From contig DAHVFH010000081.1 of the NCBI GenBank assembly GCA_027317105.1, positions 1-47,894 of the forward strand: a DNA stretch of 47,894 nt, given 5' to 3'. Below are positions 17,344 to 25,451 of this stretch, in pieces; within the stretch, counting starts at the first letter, position 1, and each line of letters opens with the position of its first letter. The DNA is from Cytophagales bacterium. Its GTDB lineage: Bacteria; Bacteroidota; Bacteroidia; Cytophagales; Cyclobacteriaceae. Under the pieces are notes generated by a model. That model made no database searches. It saw nothing but the letters and a program-made list of their open reading frames with translations, and had not been told where the DNA came from. Position numbers and translations under genes: made by a program.

Positions 17344-18285
17344 CTATTTTTTGTTGCTGTCATAGTGCAATAAAAAATCACGATATACCAATTGTACACC
17401 TTCTTGCAAATTCGTCTTATGCTTCCATCCCATTGCATTAATTTTTTCCACACTAAGAAGTTTGACGGGCGTGCCATCGGGCTTGGAGGTATCGTTTATT
17501 ATTTCACCCTTGAACTCAACAACTTTGGATACCATCTCGGCAAGGTCCTGAATAGAAATATCAGAACCTGTTCCAATGTTAACAATTTCAGGTGAATCGT
17601 AATTTTGCATTAGAAAAATACAGGCTTCTGCTAAATCATTAGCAAATAAAAATTCCCTTCTAGGTTTGCCCGTGCCCCAAATTTCAACCGATGGATCGCC
17701 TTTCAACTTGGCTTCATAAAATCGCCTGATCAATGCTGGGAGCACGTGAGAATTCTGCGGATGATAATTGTCCCCGAAACCATAAAGATTAGAGGGCATT
17801 ACGCTGATGAAGTGATCATTGTATTGTTCGTAAAAGGCCTGGCACATTTTTATCCCAGCAATTTTTGCAATGGCATAAGCATCGTTGGTAGGTTCGAGCG
17901 CACCCGTTAAAAGAGAATCTTCACGTAAGGGTTGTTTGGCAAATTTCGGATAAATGCATGAAGAACCGAGCAACATGAGTTTCTTCACACTGAAATCATG
18001 GGCCGCCTTAATGACGTTCGCTTCAATGAGCAGGTTTTGGTAGATAAAATCTGCTTTGTAAGTACTATTGGCAATTATCCCACCTACTTTGGCAGCCGCT
18101 AAAAAGACATAATCCGGTTTTTCTTTTTCAAAGAAAGCATTCACCGAGGCTTGGTTTGTTAAATCAAGCTCCTTGGAAGTCTTTCCAATTAAGTTGGTAA
18201 AACCCAAATTTAGCAAGTGCCTCTGTATGGCGGATCCAACCATACCGCGATGTCCTGCTATATAAATTTTCGAGTAAGTCTCCAT
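17344..18285 (-). CDS. fcl: GDP-L-fucose synthase
   Basis: 313 residues, full length for Fcl/WcaG. The NADP-binding loop YIAGHRGMVGSAIQ is at the N-terminus. SSCIYPKFAKQPLRED and TNDAYAIAKIAG give the Ser, Tyr and Lys of the active site, and MPSNLYGFGDNYHPQNSHV is a strong family signature. It epimerises C-3 and C-5 and reduces C-4 of GDP-4-keto-6-deoxymannose to give GDP-L-fucose, the donor for the GT11 enzyme at 2732-3604. The preceding enzyme Gmd is not in this window. It lies 8 bases after the Wzc-like gene. Confidence 0.95.
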   Translation of the reverse strand: METYSKIYIAGHRGMVGSAIQRHLLNLGFTNLIGKTSKELDLTNQASVNAFFEKEKPDYVFLAAAKVGGIIANSTYKADFIYQNLLIEANVIKAAHDFSVKKLMLLGSSCIYPKFAKQPLREDSLLTGALEPTNDAYAIAKIAGIKMCQAFYEQYNDHFISVMPSNLYGFGDNYHPQNSHVLPALIRRFYEAKLKGDPSVEIWGTGKPRREFLFANDLAEACIFLMQNYDSPEIVNIGTGSDISIQDLAEMVSKVVEFKGEIINDTSKPDGTPVKLLSVEKINAMGWKHKTNLQEGVQLVYRDFLLHYDSNKK

Positions 18286-18293
18286 GCGCCTTT

Positions 18294-20651
18294 CTAGGAA
18301 TAATATCCGTCACCATTTTTCTTTTTCCCATAGCCATACCCATAGCCATAGCCATACCCGTAGCCATACCCATACCCTAACCCCGACTTGTAAATATCGT
18401 TCAATACAATACTGATGTTTTTAATCTTTCCAGCGTGATAAAAGTCTTCGATGTCTTTCAAAAAAAGTTTAGGGGTAAAGTTTTGTCGGGCTATGAATAT
18501 GGTGTGGTCAACATACTTTGCCAACACAAAGGCATCTGTAACTACGGCCATCGGGGGTGTATCGATGATTACATAATCGTAAATTTTCAACACCTCTTGC
18601 AATAGCGATTCGAATTTATCGGTAAGCAAGAGCTCGGAAGGGTTTGGCGGCACGGGGCCACCACTAATTAAATCCAGGTTTTCAATGGGAGTTTGCTGTA
18701 TAATCTCATGAACGGAATTCAAATCGCTTAGATAACCACTAAGGCCTTTTAGATTTTGAAGATTAAAATCGGTATATATTTTTGGTTTCCGCATATCGGC
18801 TCCAATGATCAGGGTTTTCTTTCCTGAAATAGCAAAAACCGTGGCTAAATTTATTGTGGAGAAAGTTTTGCCCTCACCGCTAATCGAACTGCTCACCATA
18901 AAAATCTTTTTCAATTGATTCCCGGTAAAATAATTCAGGTTTGAACGAATGGCACGGAATGACTCCGCAACTGCCGATCGAGGCTTTTGACTCACTGCAA
19001 GGTTGTCCTTGGTGCCGTAATGCCCTATACCACCAATAAACGGGATTGAGGTTATGGTTTTAATATCATCTTTTGATTGTATTTTTTGATTTAAAAACTC
19101 TAACGCCAGAAAACCCAAAGCGGGGATAGCCAATCCAAGTATCCACCCAAAAAAATAATTTCGGGTTTCATTCGGTGAGATGGCTCCGCCCTGCATCGGG
19201 GGGTTCACCATAACAATGTCGGAAACAGTCGAGGCTTTCGAAATGCCTGCCTCCGACATTTTTTGCATGAGGAAAACGTAGAGATTCTCCAACAAGGTGT
19301 AGTTACGCTGAATGGATACCAATTGTTGTTGTAAAAAAGGAAGTTGATTAATTTGTTGTTCCAACGCACCCACTTGCTTTTTGATCAAATCTGACTTCAT
19401 CTTGTCAGTAGACTTCATGGCTTTTATCGATTCCAATATATCCCATTTAATCTCTTCCAGCCTGCGAATCCCGCCATTTACCAGCGGATTATCATCTTTT
19501 CCCTTTCCAATAAAAAGCTTCAATTCCAGTTGCATGTCAATCATCTTATGAACCAGACCCAATAGAATTTCATCATTCACCCCGATCGCAGACGGAAGAA
19601 TGATAAGATCAAGCTCCCTGCCCTTGGCAATGTAATCAATCAGGTAGCTGTAATAATTTGAACGCATTAAGAGTTCCGTTTTTTGATCTTCAATAAGGTT
19701 TAATTTATCTAAAAGCCTTGTCGCCTCAGCGTTTAACCGTTCTTCTGAATTGTTCAGTTTAAAACGCTCTAATTCCTTTTCCGAAGTTTTCAAAGAATCC
19801 GAAATATCTTTCAGTTGTTTTCTGATAAATTGAATGGTACTTTCTGCCCTTCGGTTTTTCTTCTCCAAATCATATTCTTGATAAGTTGAAATGAGTCCAT
19901 TCAAAAAATCAATGTCTTTTTCCGGGTTAGCCCCATTGATGCTAAGATTCAAGACTCCTGAACCCTCTTCTGCCCATTGTACATTTAACCCGCCGACATA
20001 ATAACCCGCTACGGATAGCGGATCAAGGAAGGTAAGCAGATAAGGAATATTTACAATTTCCTTTATCCGGGAAGAATCCTTTTGAAGGATAAAATGATGC
20101 CCCAAATACTCGACACTATCATTGAATTTAAAAACTCCTTCTCTATTTTTTGCTTGATCACCGCCATCCTTGATTGAATAGGTGCTTTGGTTCAAGACTT
20201 TTAAAATTAAAGATGAACCATACGAGCCGTTTCTCTTTAGTAACCTTGCTTTCACGGGAAGCCCATACACTTCTGATGTTTTGATATTTCCTTCTTTAAA
20301 AAATTTAATTTCAAAATTCAATTTTTTAACAACACTTTCCATCATCGGGAAAGAACGGATAATATAAGGCTCGTTAAGGTAATTCCGATAACCTTCGATC
20401 AATGAGTTCTTATATAATAAATCCCCTCCGCTGGCCTCCTCTTTCTCGCGAATAATTACAGATGCGGACACTGAATAAATTCTGGTCGCATAGCGATTCT
20501 TTAGGTAGGTGATTGTCAAGCTTAGTCCTAAGGAAATCACAATCAAATACCAGTATTGCAACGCTCGATACCCGACCCGCTTAAAATCAATTTTGAAAAT
20601 TTCTTTTCTCGGATCGTTAAAGCCTGCTGGCTCATTGGGCAGTTGACTCAT
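18294..20651 (-). CDS. wzc: Wzc-like polysaccharide chain-length regulator / BY-type tyrosine kinase
   Basis: 785 residues from the ATG at 20651; a GTG at 20657, overlapping the wza stop as GTGA, is the alternative. Architecture: a Wzz membrane span near residues 34-52, a long periplasmic coiled-coil region (about 250-430), a second span near 495-515, then a cytoplasmic kinase. The kinase has Walker A SSISGEGKTFSTINLA (about 583), Walker A' TLIIGADMRKP and Walker B DYVIIDTPPM (about 690). The C-terminus is a Gly-Tyr repeat with eight tyrosines, then KKKNGDGYYS, forming the tyrosine cluster that BY-kinases autophosphorylate. It should act with the upstream Wza-like protein to control chain length and export. 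Confidence 0.93.
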   Translation of the reverse strand: MSQLPNEPAGFNDPRKEIFKIDFKRVGYRALQYWYLIVISLGLSLTITYLKNRYATRIYSVSASVIIREKEEASGGDLLYKNSLIEGYRNYLNEPYIIRSFPMMESVVKKLNFEIKFFKEGNIKTSEVYGLPVKARLLKRNGSYGSSLILKVLNQSTYSIKDGGDQAKNREGVFKFNDSVEYLGHHFILQKDSSRIKEIVNIPYLLTFLDPLSVAGYYVGGLNVQWAEEGSGVLNLSINGANPEKDIDFLNGLISTYQEYDLEKKNRRAESTIQFIRKQLKDISDSLKTSEKELERFKLNNSEERLNAEATRLLDKLNLIEDQKTELLMRSNYYSYLIDYIAKGRELDLIILPSAIGVNDEILLGLVHKMIDMQLELKLFIGKGKDDNPLVNGGIRRLEEIKWDILESIKAMKSTDKMKSDLIKKQVGALEQQINQLPFLQQQLVSIQRNYTLLENLYVFLMQKMSEAGISKASTVSDIVMVNPPMQGGAISPNETRNYFFGWILGLAIPALGFLALEFLNQKIQSKDDIKTITSIPFIGGIGHYGTKDNLAVSQKPRSAVAESFRAIRSNLNYFTGNQLKKIFMVSSSISGEGKTFSTINLATVFAISGKKTLIIGADMRKPKIYTDFNLQNLKGLSGYLSDLNSVHEIIQQTPIENLDLISGGPVPPNPSELLLTDKFESLLQEVLKIYDYVIIDTPPMAVVTDAFVLAKYVDHTIFIARQNFTPKLFLKDIEDFYHAGKIKNISIVLNDIYKSGLGYGYGYGYGYGYGYGYGKKKNGDGYYS
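18327..18377 (-). repeat. hexanucleotide repeat encoding the Gly-Tyr tail of the tyrosine kinase
   Basis: Seventeen codons alternate Gly (GGG or GGC) and Tyr (mostly TAT), giving eight near-identical GGNTAT hexamers in tandem. The units differ only at third positions. Being multiples of six, unit gains or losses keep the reading frame and would change only the number of phosphorylatable tyrosines. Confidence 0.85.
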
Positions 20652-20653
20652 AA

Positions 20654-21454
20654 TCACTTACGATAGATGGTGTAGATCACCAACAAAAAAGAAATGGAAG
20701 AAATCACAAGGGAAAAATTTTGCCCAAAATACAACTTGTACGGTCGTTGACGCAAGGGAGGCACGATGATGAGATCATTTTGGTAAACGTAGTAAAAAGG
20801 CGAAGTAAGAAAATCCTCGGTCAGCATATTGATGTAATGAACTTCTGTTTTAGAACCCGTCTGTCGTATTAATTTAATGTTGGAACGGTCAGCCATATCA
20901 CTCAATCCACCCGCCAGACCAATTGCCTCCACCAAACTTACGCGGTTGTTGGCGAATGTGATAGAACCCTCCTTGGTCACTTCTCCAAGTAAGGTCGCCC
21001 TATAATTTATGAGCCTTACTTTTACAATCGGAGATTCCAAATACAGGTTGGCGAGCTTCTGAATGGTGTCTTGGGCTTGAAAGATTGTAAGACCAGCTAC
21101 TTTCACTTTACCAATTACTTGAACAGGTATCTCACCATTTTGGTCTACCAACTCTCCCATTAAGAGTACCCCAACCCCAGAAAGATTGGTTTGGTTTTGG
21201 GTTGACCCTCCCTGTGCTTGCCCAAAAAAATCAAATTCTTTAGCGGTGAGGCTCTGAAATCGTACTGAAATAATGTCGTTGGTTTGTATTCTATAGTTGA
21301 AGTCCACCAAGTCATAGTGTCTTACGGAAGAATCCGGTGGATTGGTTTTCTTTGTTAGATCACCTTTCTTTTGGAGAAAAAGGATTTTCTTATTGGTAAC
21401 ACAAGACGAAAGCGCCAATAAAATCACAAAAAAAAGAACCGTATATCTGCGCAT
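20654..21454 (-). CDS. wza: outer-membrane polysaccharide export lipoprotein (Wza-like)
   Basis: 266 residues. A type II signal peptide ends in LALSSC, so Cys18 should be lipidated. A Poly_export domain follows (YRIQTNDIISVRF near residue 55) and then a SLBB domain (ATLLGEVTKEGSITFAN to NIKLIRQTG). The C-terminus has a hydrophobic stretch (SLVISSISFLLVIYTIY) followed by a short basic tail, common in Bacteroidota Wza homologues, which are shorter than the E. coli protein. It should form the outer-membrane exit for the polysaccharide, matched with the Wzc-like protein. It is the first gene of the locus, 71 bases after the ABC exporter gene. Confidence 0.92.
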   Translation of the reverse strand: MRRYTVLFFVILLALSSCVTNKKILFLQKKGDLTKKTNPPDSSVRHYDLVDFNYRIQTNDIISVRFQSLTAKEFDFFGQAQGGSTQNQTNLSGVGVLLMGELVDQNGEIPVQVIGKVKVAGLTIFQAQDTIQKLANLYLESPIVKVRLINYRATLLGEVTKEGSITFANNRVSLVEAIGLAGGLSDMADRSNIKLIRQTGSKTEVHYINMLTEDFLTSPFYYVYQNDLIIVPPLRQRPYKLYFGQNFSLVISSISFLLVIYTIYRK

Positions 21455-21480
21455 GAGCCAACTAAAGCTTTAAATAATCG

Positions 21481-21489
21481 CGAAATTTA
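21481..21489 (-). promoter_or_regulatory. candidate -7 element for the polysaccharide operon
   Basis: On the minus strand this reads TAAATTTCG, close to the Bacteroidota -7 consensus TAnnTTTG, and lies 27 bases before the wza ATG. No clear TTG-type -33 element was found at the usual distance, so read-through from the upstream ABC gene remains possible. Confidence 0.3.
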
Positions 21490-21525
21490 AGAAATTATCG
21501 AAGACGAACGAAATAATTGACATTT

Positions 21526-23544
21526 TCAAAACTTCTCACTCCGTTTCTCGGCTCCCCTTTCTTCATCATCTTCCTCTTCTTCGGTTTCTTCCTCGTCATC
21601 TTCTTCTACTTCTTCATCCTCATCCACAGCCTTGGCAAACCGGGCAAACCACCCGCCTTTTTCCAGGAGGTGAGACACAGATCCCTGCTCCATCACTTCA
21701 CCGGCAGAAAGTACAATCACATGATCGGCATCTTTCACCATCGAATAGCGATGGGCGATGACAATCACCGTGTTTTCTTTGCTCACCTCATTCACTGTCT
21801 TTTTTACTTCGGCCTCGGTAGCAAAATCCAAATTGGCAGTAGCTTCATCCAAAATCAAAATCCGAGGATGGGCAATTAATATCCTGGCAATCTGGATGCG
21901 CTGCCGCTCGCCCACCGACAAACCAAAACCGCTCTCCCCTACATTCGTTTGGAGGCCTTCAGGAAACCGCTGCAAGGTTCCTTCCATGCCTGCCGCAATT
22001 GCTGCTTGCATCACTTGCGCTTCGGTAGCCTCTGGTCTTTTGTAGCGAATGTTGTCAGCCAAGGTGCCCCGAAAGACGGCTCCGTCTGCCGCCACCATGC
22101 CCATCTGTCCGCGCACCGCAGAGGCATCAATTTCGGAAAGTTCTTTTCCGTCAATTAAGATTTTTCCACTGTCGGGTTCGTATAATTTCATGATCAAGTC
22201 CACAGCGGTGGTCTTTCCGGCTCCTGAAGTACCCACGATCGCGGTTACTTTTCCCGCCTCGATGGTGAACGACAACTTTTTCAGTATCTGCCTTTCTTTG
22301 GTATAGCCAAAATCCACCTCTTTAAATTCAATCTTTCCATGTTTGATTTCGAAGTCTTCCCCCACTTTCTCCTCGTGTTTGAGATCAACCAACCGAAATG
22401 CCCGCGCGATAGAGGCCACATTCTGCTGAAGGTTTACCCACAAACTGGAGAGTGTGTCAATCGGGCCGTAAAGGCGATCGAGATAAGCTACAAACATCAC
22501 CACGTCTCCTGGAGTCAGTTGATGTTCAAGGGTTAAATAACCGCCATACCCTAACACCAAGGCCGTTGACAACCGGGTGAGCATCGTTTCCCAAAAGACA
22601 TATTTGTTGGCCAACTTTGTCCGGTCCACGAAATCGGCATACGCTTCATCTGAAATTTTGGTGAACCGCGCTACCTCACGCTGCTCCGCCCCGGAAAGCT
22701 TTACGGTCTTAATCCCGGCAAGGGCATCTTGCATGCGGGCAGAAACTTCTTCCCATCGGTCGTAAAAACTGGAGAGCCCCGATTCCAACCGGTTGGCCGA
22801 ACGCCAGGCCAGTAACAAATAGAATGGAATCACTGCCAGCGAAATTAAAGTCAGCGTTACATTCTGCCAAAACATAATGGCAAGAATCCCGATCAAGCTA
22901 ATGATCTCCGGAAGTATTTCTTGAGAAAATCCGTTGACGATTCCGGAAACTTCTTCCGACTGGTTGATTTGTTTGGCCAGGGCGGTACTGGATCGCTTGC
23001 TGAAAAAACCTAATGGCATTCGCAAGACATGCCCAAAAGTGTTTCGAATGAATCCTTGCTCGATGCTACAGGCGAGTTTCACATTCATGTTTTCACCCAA
23101 CAACAAAAACAATTGCCCCATCAGGTTGACCAAGAAGAGCAGGGCTACCGCCAGCAACAAAGTCCGGATGGCCTGCAAGGGAGTTCGTCCGGCAATTTCG
23201 TGGCGGGTGTGCGGCTTTTTAGGTATAAATTTTTCGAGAAGAACGGTTAATCCGGAACCCGCATCAACTCCTTCTGTGGAATCTGATGAAACTTGAGTAG
23301 TATCAGAAACCACTGCACTGCTGTCGGTGAGCGGCTCGTATTTCTGGCGGGTTTCATCTTTTGCCCTTTTAATGAACAGGCCGGCTACATCGTTGATGGC
23401 TTCGCGATAGATCAACGGCTCAATCAAATTAGCACCGGTCGCCAAAATCCCGATGAAGACGACCAGTAAAAATTTTCTCCATTGCGGTATTATGAGTTGG
23501 AAAATACTTTTCCATACTGAATTTTTTGAGGGAGAACCCGCCAT
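21526..23544 (-). CDS. ABC half-exporter (fused permease-ATPase) with acidic C-terminal tail
   Basis: 672 residues from the ATG at 23544; a TTG at 23565 would add seven. Six membrane spans are expected, with an unusually long Ser/Thr/Asp-rich loop of about 85 residues between spans 1 and 2. The ATPase has Walker A VGTSGAGKTTAVD, a divergent signature LSVGERQRIQIA (canonical LSGGQ), Walker B ILILDEATANLD and switch His in IAHRYS. The last 30 residues are almost all Glu and Asp, ending in RSEKF. It belongs to the MsbA/lipid-exporter-like group; the substrate is unknown. The gene precedes wza on the same strand, so a role in envelope export is possible but unproven. Confidence 0.9.
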   Translation of the reverse strand: MAGSPSKNSVWKSIFQLIIPQWRKFLLVVFIGILATGANLIEPLIYREAINDVAGLFIKRAKDETRQKYEPLTDSSAVVSDTTQVSSDSTEGVDAGSGLTVLLEKFIPKKPHTRHEIAGRTPLQAIRTLLLAVALLFLVNLMGQLFLLLGENMNVKLACSIEQGFIRNTFGHVLRMPLGFFSKRSSTALAKQINQSEEVSGIVNGFSQEILPEIISLIGILAIMFWQNVTLTLISLAVIPFYLLLAWRSANRLESGLSSFYDRWEEVSARMQDALAGIKTVKLSGAEQREVARFTKISDEAYADFVDRTKLANKYVFWETMLTRLSTALVLGYGGYLTLEHQLTPGDVVMFVAYLDRLYGPIDTLSSLWVNLQQNVASIARAFRLVDLKHEEKVGEDFEIKHGKIEFKEVDFGYTKERQILKKLSFTIEAGKVTAIVGTSGAGKTTAVDLIMKLYEPDSGKILIDGKELSEIDASAVRGQMGMVAADGAVFRGTLADNIRYKRPEATEAQVMQAAIAAGMEGTLQRFPEGLQTNVGESGFGLSVGERQRIQIARILIAHPRILILDEATANLDFATEAEVKKTVNEVSKENTVIVIAHRYSMVKDADHVIVLSAGEVMEQGSVSHLLEKGGWFARFAKAVDEDEEVEEDDEEETEEEEDDEERGAEKRSEKF

Positions 23545-23581
23545 AGATACTGTAATTTTTTTCAAGCTAAGTTATGTTACG

Positions 23582-23589
23582 CAAAACTA
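23582..23589 (-). promoter_or_regulatory. -7 element for the ABC exporter gene
   Basis: The minus strand reads TAGTTTTG, an exact match to TAnnTTTG. Transcription would begin near 23575, leaving a leader of about 30 bases before the ATG at 23544 but only about 10 before the TTG at 23565, which favours the ATG start. No good -33 element is visible. Confidence 0.4.
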
Positions 23590-23627
23590 ATAATTTGACG
23601 TCATGGCGGGTCTTCCTTTGAACAACC

Positions 23628-23812
23628 GTCACTGCGAGCACCAGCGTAGGGCTTTTGTAGTGGGGCGAAGCAGTCTCCTAAGGATTGGTCTTTTAACAAG
23701 GAGATTGATTGCTTCGTCCACACACGCTTCCCGCCAAGGTACTCGCAATGACGAGTAACTTTGATGAGATTGCTTCGTGCTGCCCACTTTCCCGGCCGTC
23801 TCGCAATGACGT
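23628..23812. repeat. cluster of three dispersed-repeat copies, one inverted
   Basis: Two direct copies start GATTGCTTCGT and end CTCGCAATGACG, at about 23701-23753 and 23765-23812. A third, inverted and more diverged copy spans about 23628-23678 (GTCACTGCGAG to GCGAAGCAGTCTCC). Each has conserved ends and a variable middle of about 20-25 bases. The form is that of short non-coding interspersed repeats seen in many bacterial genomes. It lies between the ABC gene's promoter and the 3' end of the protease gene. I see no gene in it. Confidence 0.75.
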
Positions 23813-23846
23813 CTTAAATTTGGGTAAGCCAAACTAAGCTCAACCC

Positions 23847-25451
23847 TTAATTTATCCTAAGCAGCCGTGTCGTTTTTGTAGCGGTTGGCGTTTGCACCCT
23901 GGCGTAGTACAGCCCGGCAGCAAAACCGGAAATATCCATGCCATACGGATTATTGCTCCAATTTATAGTATTTGTATTTTCAAAGACTTTCTGGCCTGCC
24001 GAATTATAAATCACCACATCGAAGGTTTGGCCTTGTGGATTTTTAAAAATTATATTTAAAAGCCTTGAAGATATAGGGTTGGGATATAACTCAAACTCAT
24101 CGGTAAAGTTAAACAGTTCTAAAGCACCTGTAAAATTAGGTATGCCGTAGCCGAGATAATTATCAGGCTGGGTGGCCTGCGTTCCAGACTTGGTGATGCG
24201 ATAATAGATTTCCTGGGAAGAAGAATTCGGGAGCGCCTGGCGCAACCCTGCCGCCAGGCAGGCAATCAAAGGACTAGAAAAAGAAGTGCCATTGCCTGAC
24301 GTAATGCCACCCGAAGAGCTGATGATAACCGTGCCACTCCCTACTGCATCTACATCTGGTTTGACGCGGCCGTCTGCGGTGGGGCCTATGGAGCTGAACG
24401 AACTGTGAACCCCAGTGTAATCTACAGCGCCACAGGCCAACACACCCTCGACATCGGCAGGCACATCTACATACTTCCAAGGATAATCCCCTTCGTTACC
24501 GGCACTATTGGCGACTAATATTCCCCGTAGCACCGCCTTGCGCGCAGCCTGCGAAGAGATGGCTGTTTTGCCATCCAGGTTTTGATACGTGTAATCCATG
24601 CTCGGATCATCGAAGGTATTGTAGCCCAGGGAAGAATTGATCACGTCCACACCGGCACTGTCGGCAAATTCGGCAGCGAACGCCCAATTATATTCTTCAA
24701 CTCGATATTCGGTAGTCACATCTTCCGTTTCGAATAAAAAATAATTGGCTTTATAAATCCCTCCAAGATAGGAGGTGGAATTCCCAGCCATGATGGAAAG
24801 TACATTGGTACCGTGATCGTGGTCGGAATAGACATCACTTATGTTTCTAACAAAATTAAAAGTAGACATTATCCTCCCTTCCTGATAAAGTGCCTGAAAG
24901 GAAGGAAGGGCGTTCACGCCAATATACCCGGCATCAAAAACAGCCACATCAATTCCTTCCCCATGGTAGCCGGCTGCATTCATTTTGTCGATACCGATTA
25001 GTTGAAGTTGAAGTTGATTCTGCTGGCTGGTTGCTGCCGTTACCTCTTCAAACTTATTTCGTGTGGCCTGTCTTCCTCCCACTAACCGTGTACCGTGTGC
25101 TACCAATTCTACGTTGGCGACAAAAGGCAAACTGCCTATGGACATTGCCGTATCAGCATGGGTCTGCACTAATACGCCATTAAACCAACGGGAAGAAAAA
25201 AAAACGGAAGCGCCCGTTGCTTTCACTTGATTAACGTACGTTGGATTAACGGGAAAATCCTCCACACTTGGCGCAAAATTCTCTCGGATTCTACGGTCAA
25301 TACTTTTCTGCGAAAGAAATTGTAAGGGACTTGAGACGGAATAGGGCGAATTGGCTTTGTCTTTAAACGACACAAAATACCGGTTGACCTGCCCAAAAAC
25401 AGAAATTGGAAAGAGAAAAATAATTACGCCAAGCAGCCTATTGATGGCCAT
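23847..25451 (-). CDS. secreted subtilisin-like (S8) protease with T9SS sorting domain
   Basis: 534 residues. A signal peptide ends near VFGQ (residue 20-21). A propeptide-like region covers about 22-150. The catalytic triad of the S8 fold is visible: Asp173 in AVFDAGYIG, His213 in HDHGTNVLS and Ser390 in GNGTSFSSPL, with oxyanion Asn319 in NSAGNEG. The C-terminal 85 residues (from ELYPNPISS to the end) form a T9SS type A sorting domain, so the enzyme should be carried across the outer membrane and cell-attached or released. Its ATG lies inside the end of the upstream lipoprotein gene (14-base overlap), so the two are coupled. The substrate is unknown. Confidence 0.93.
   Translation of the reverse strand: MAINRLLGVIIFLFPISVFGQVNRYFVSFKDKANSPYSVSSPLQFLSQKSIDRRIRENFAPSVEDFPVNPTYVNQVKATGASVFFSSRWFNGVLVQTHADTAMSIGSLPFVANVELVAHGTRLVGGRQATRNKFEEVTAATSQQNQLQLQLIGIDKMNAAGYHGEGIDVAVFDAGYIGVNALPSFQALYQEGRIMSTFNFVRNISDVYSDHDHGTNVLSIMAGNSTSYLGGIYKANYFLFETEDVTTEYRVEEYNWAFAAEFADSAGVDVINSSLGYNTFDDPSMDYTYQNLDGKTAISSQAARKAVLRGILVANSAGNEGDYPWKYVDVPADVEGVLACGAVDYTGVHSSFSSIGPTADGRVKPDVDAVGSGTVIISSSGGITSGNGTSFSSPLIACLAAGLRQALPNSSSQEIYYRITKSGTQATQPDNYLGYGIPNFTGALELFNFTDEFELYPNPISSRLLNIIFKNPQGQTFDVVIYNSAGQKVFENTNTINWSNNPYGMDISGFAAGLYYARVQTPTATKTTRLLRIN

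Noticed and set aside
18164..18373. Short frame with Gly-Met-Ala repeats near the start of fcl
   Set aside because: It is a frame-shifted reading of the hexamer that encodes the Gly-Tyr tail, continuing into fcl out of frame.
23628..23812. Possible small CRISPR array
   Set aside because: Conserved ends flank variable cores, but the copies are irregularly spaced and one is inverted; no cas genes are present.
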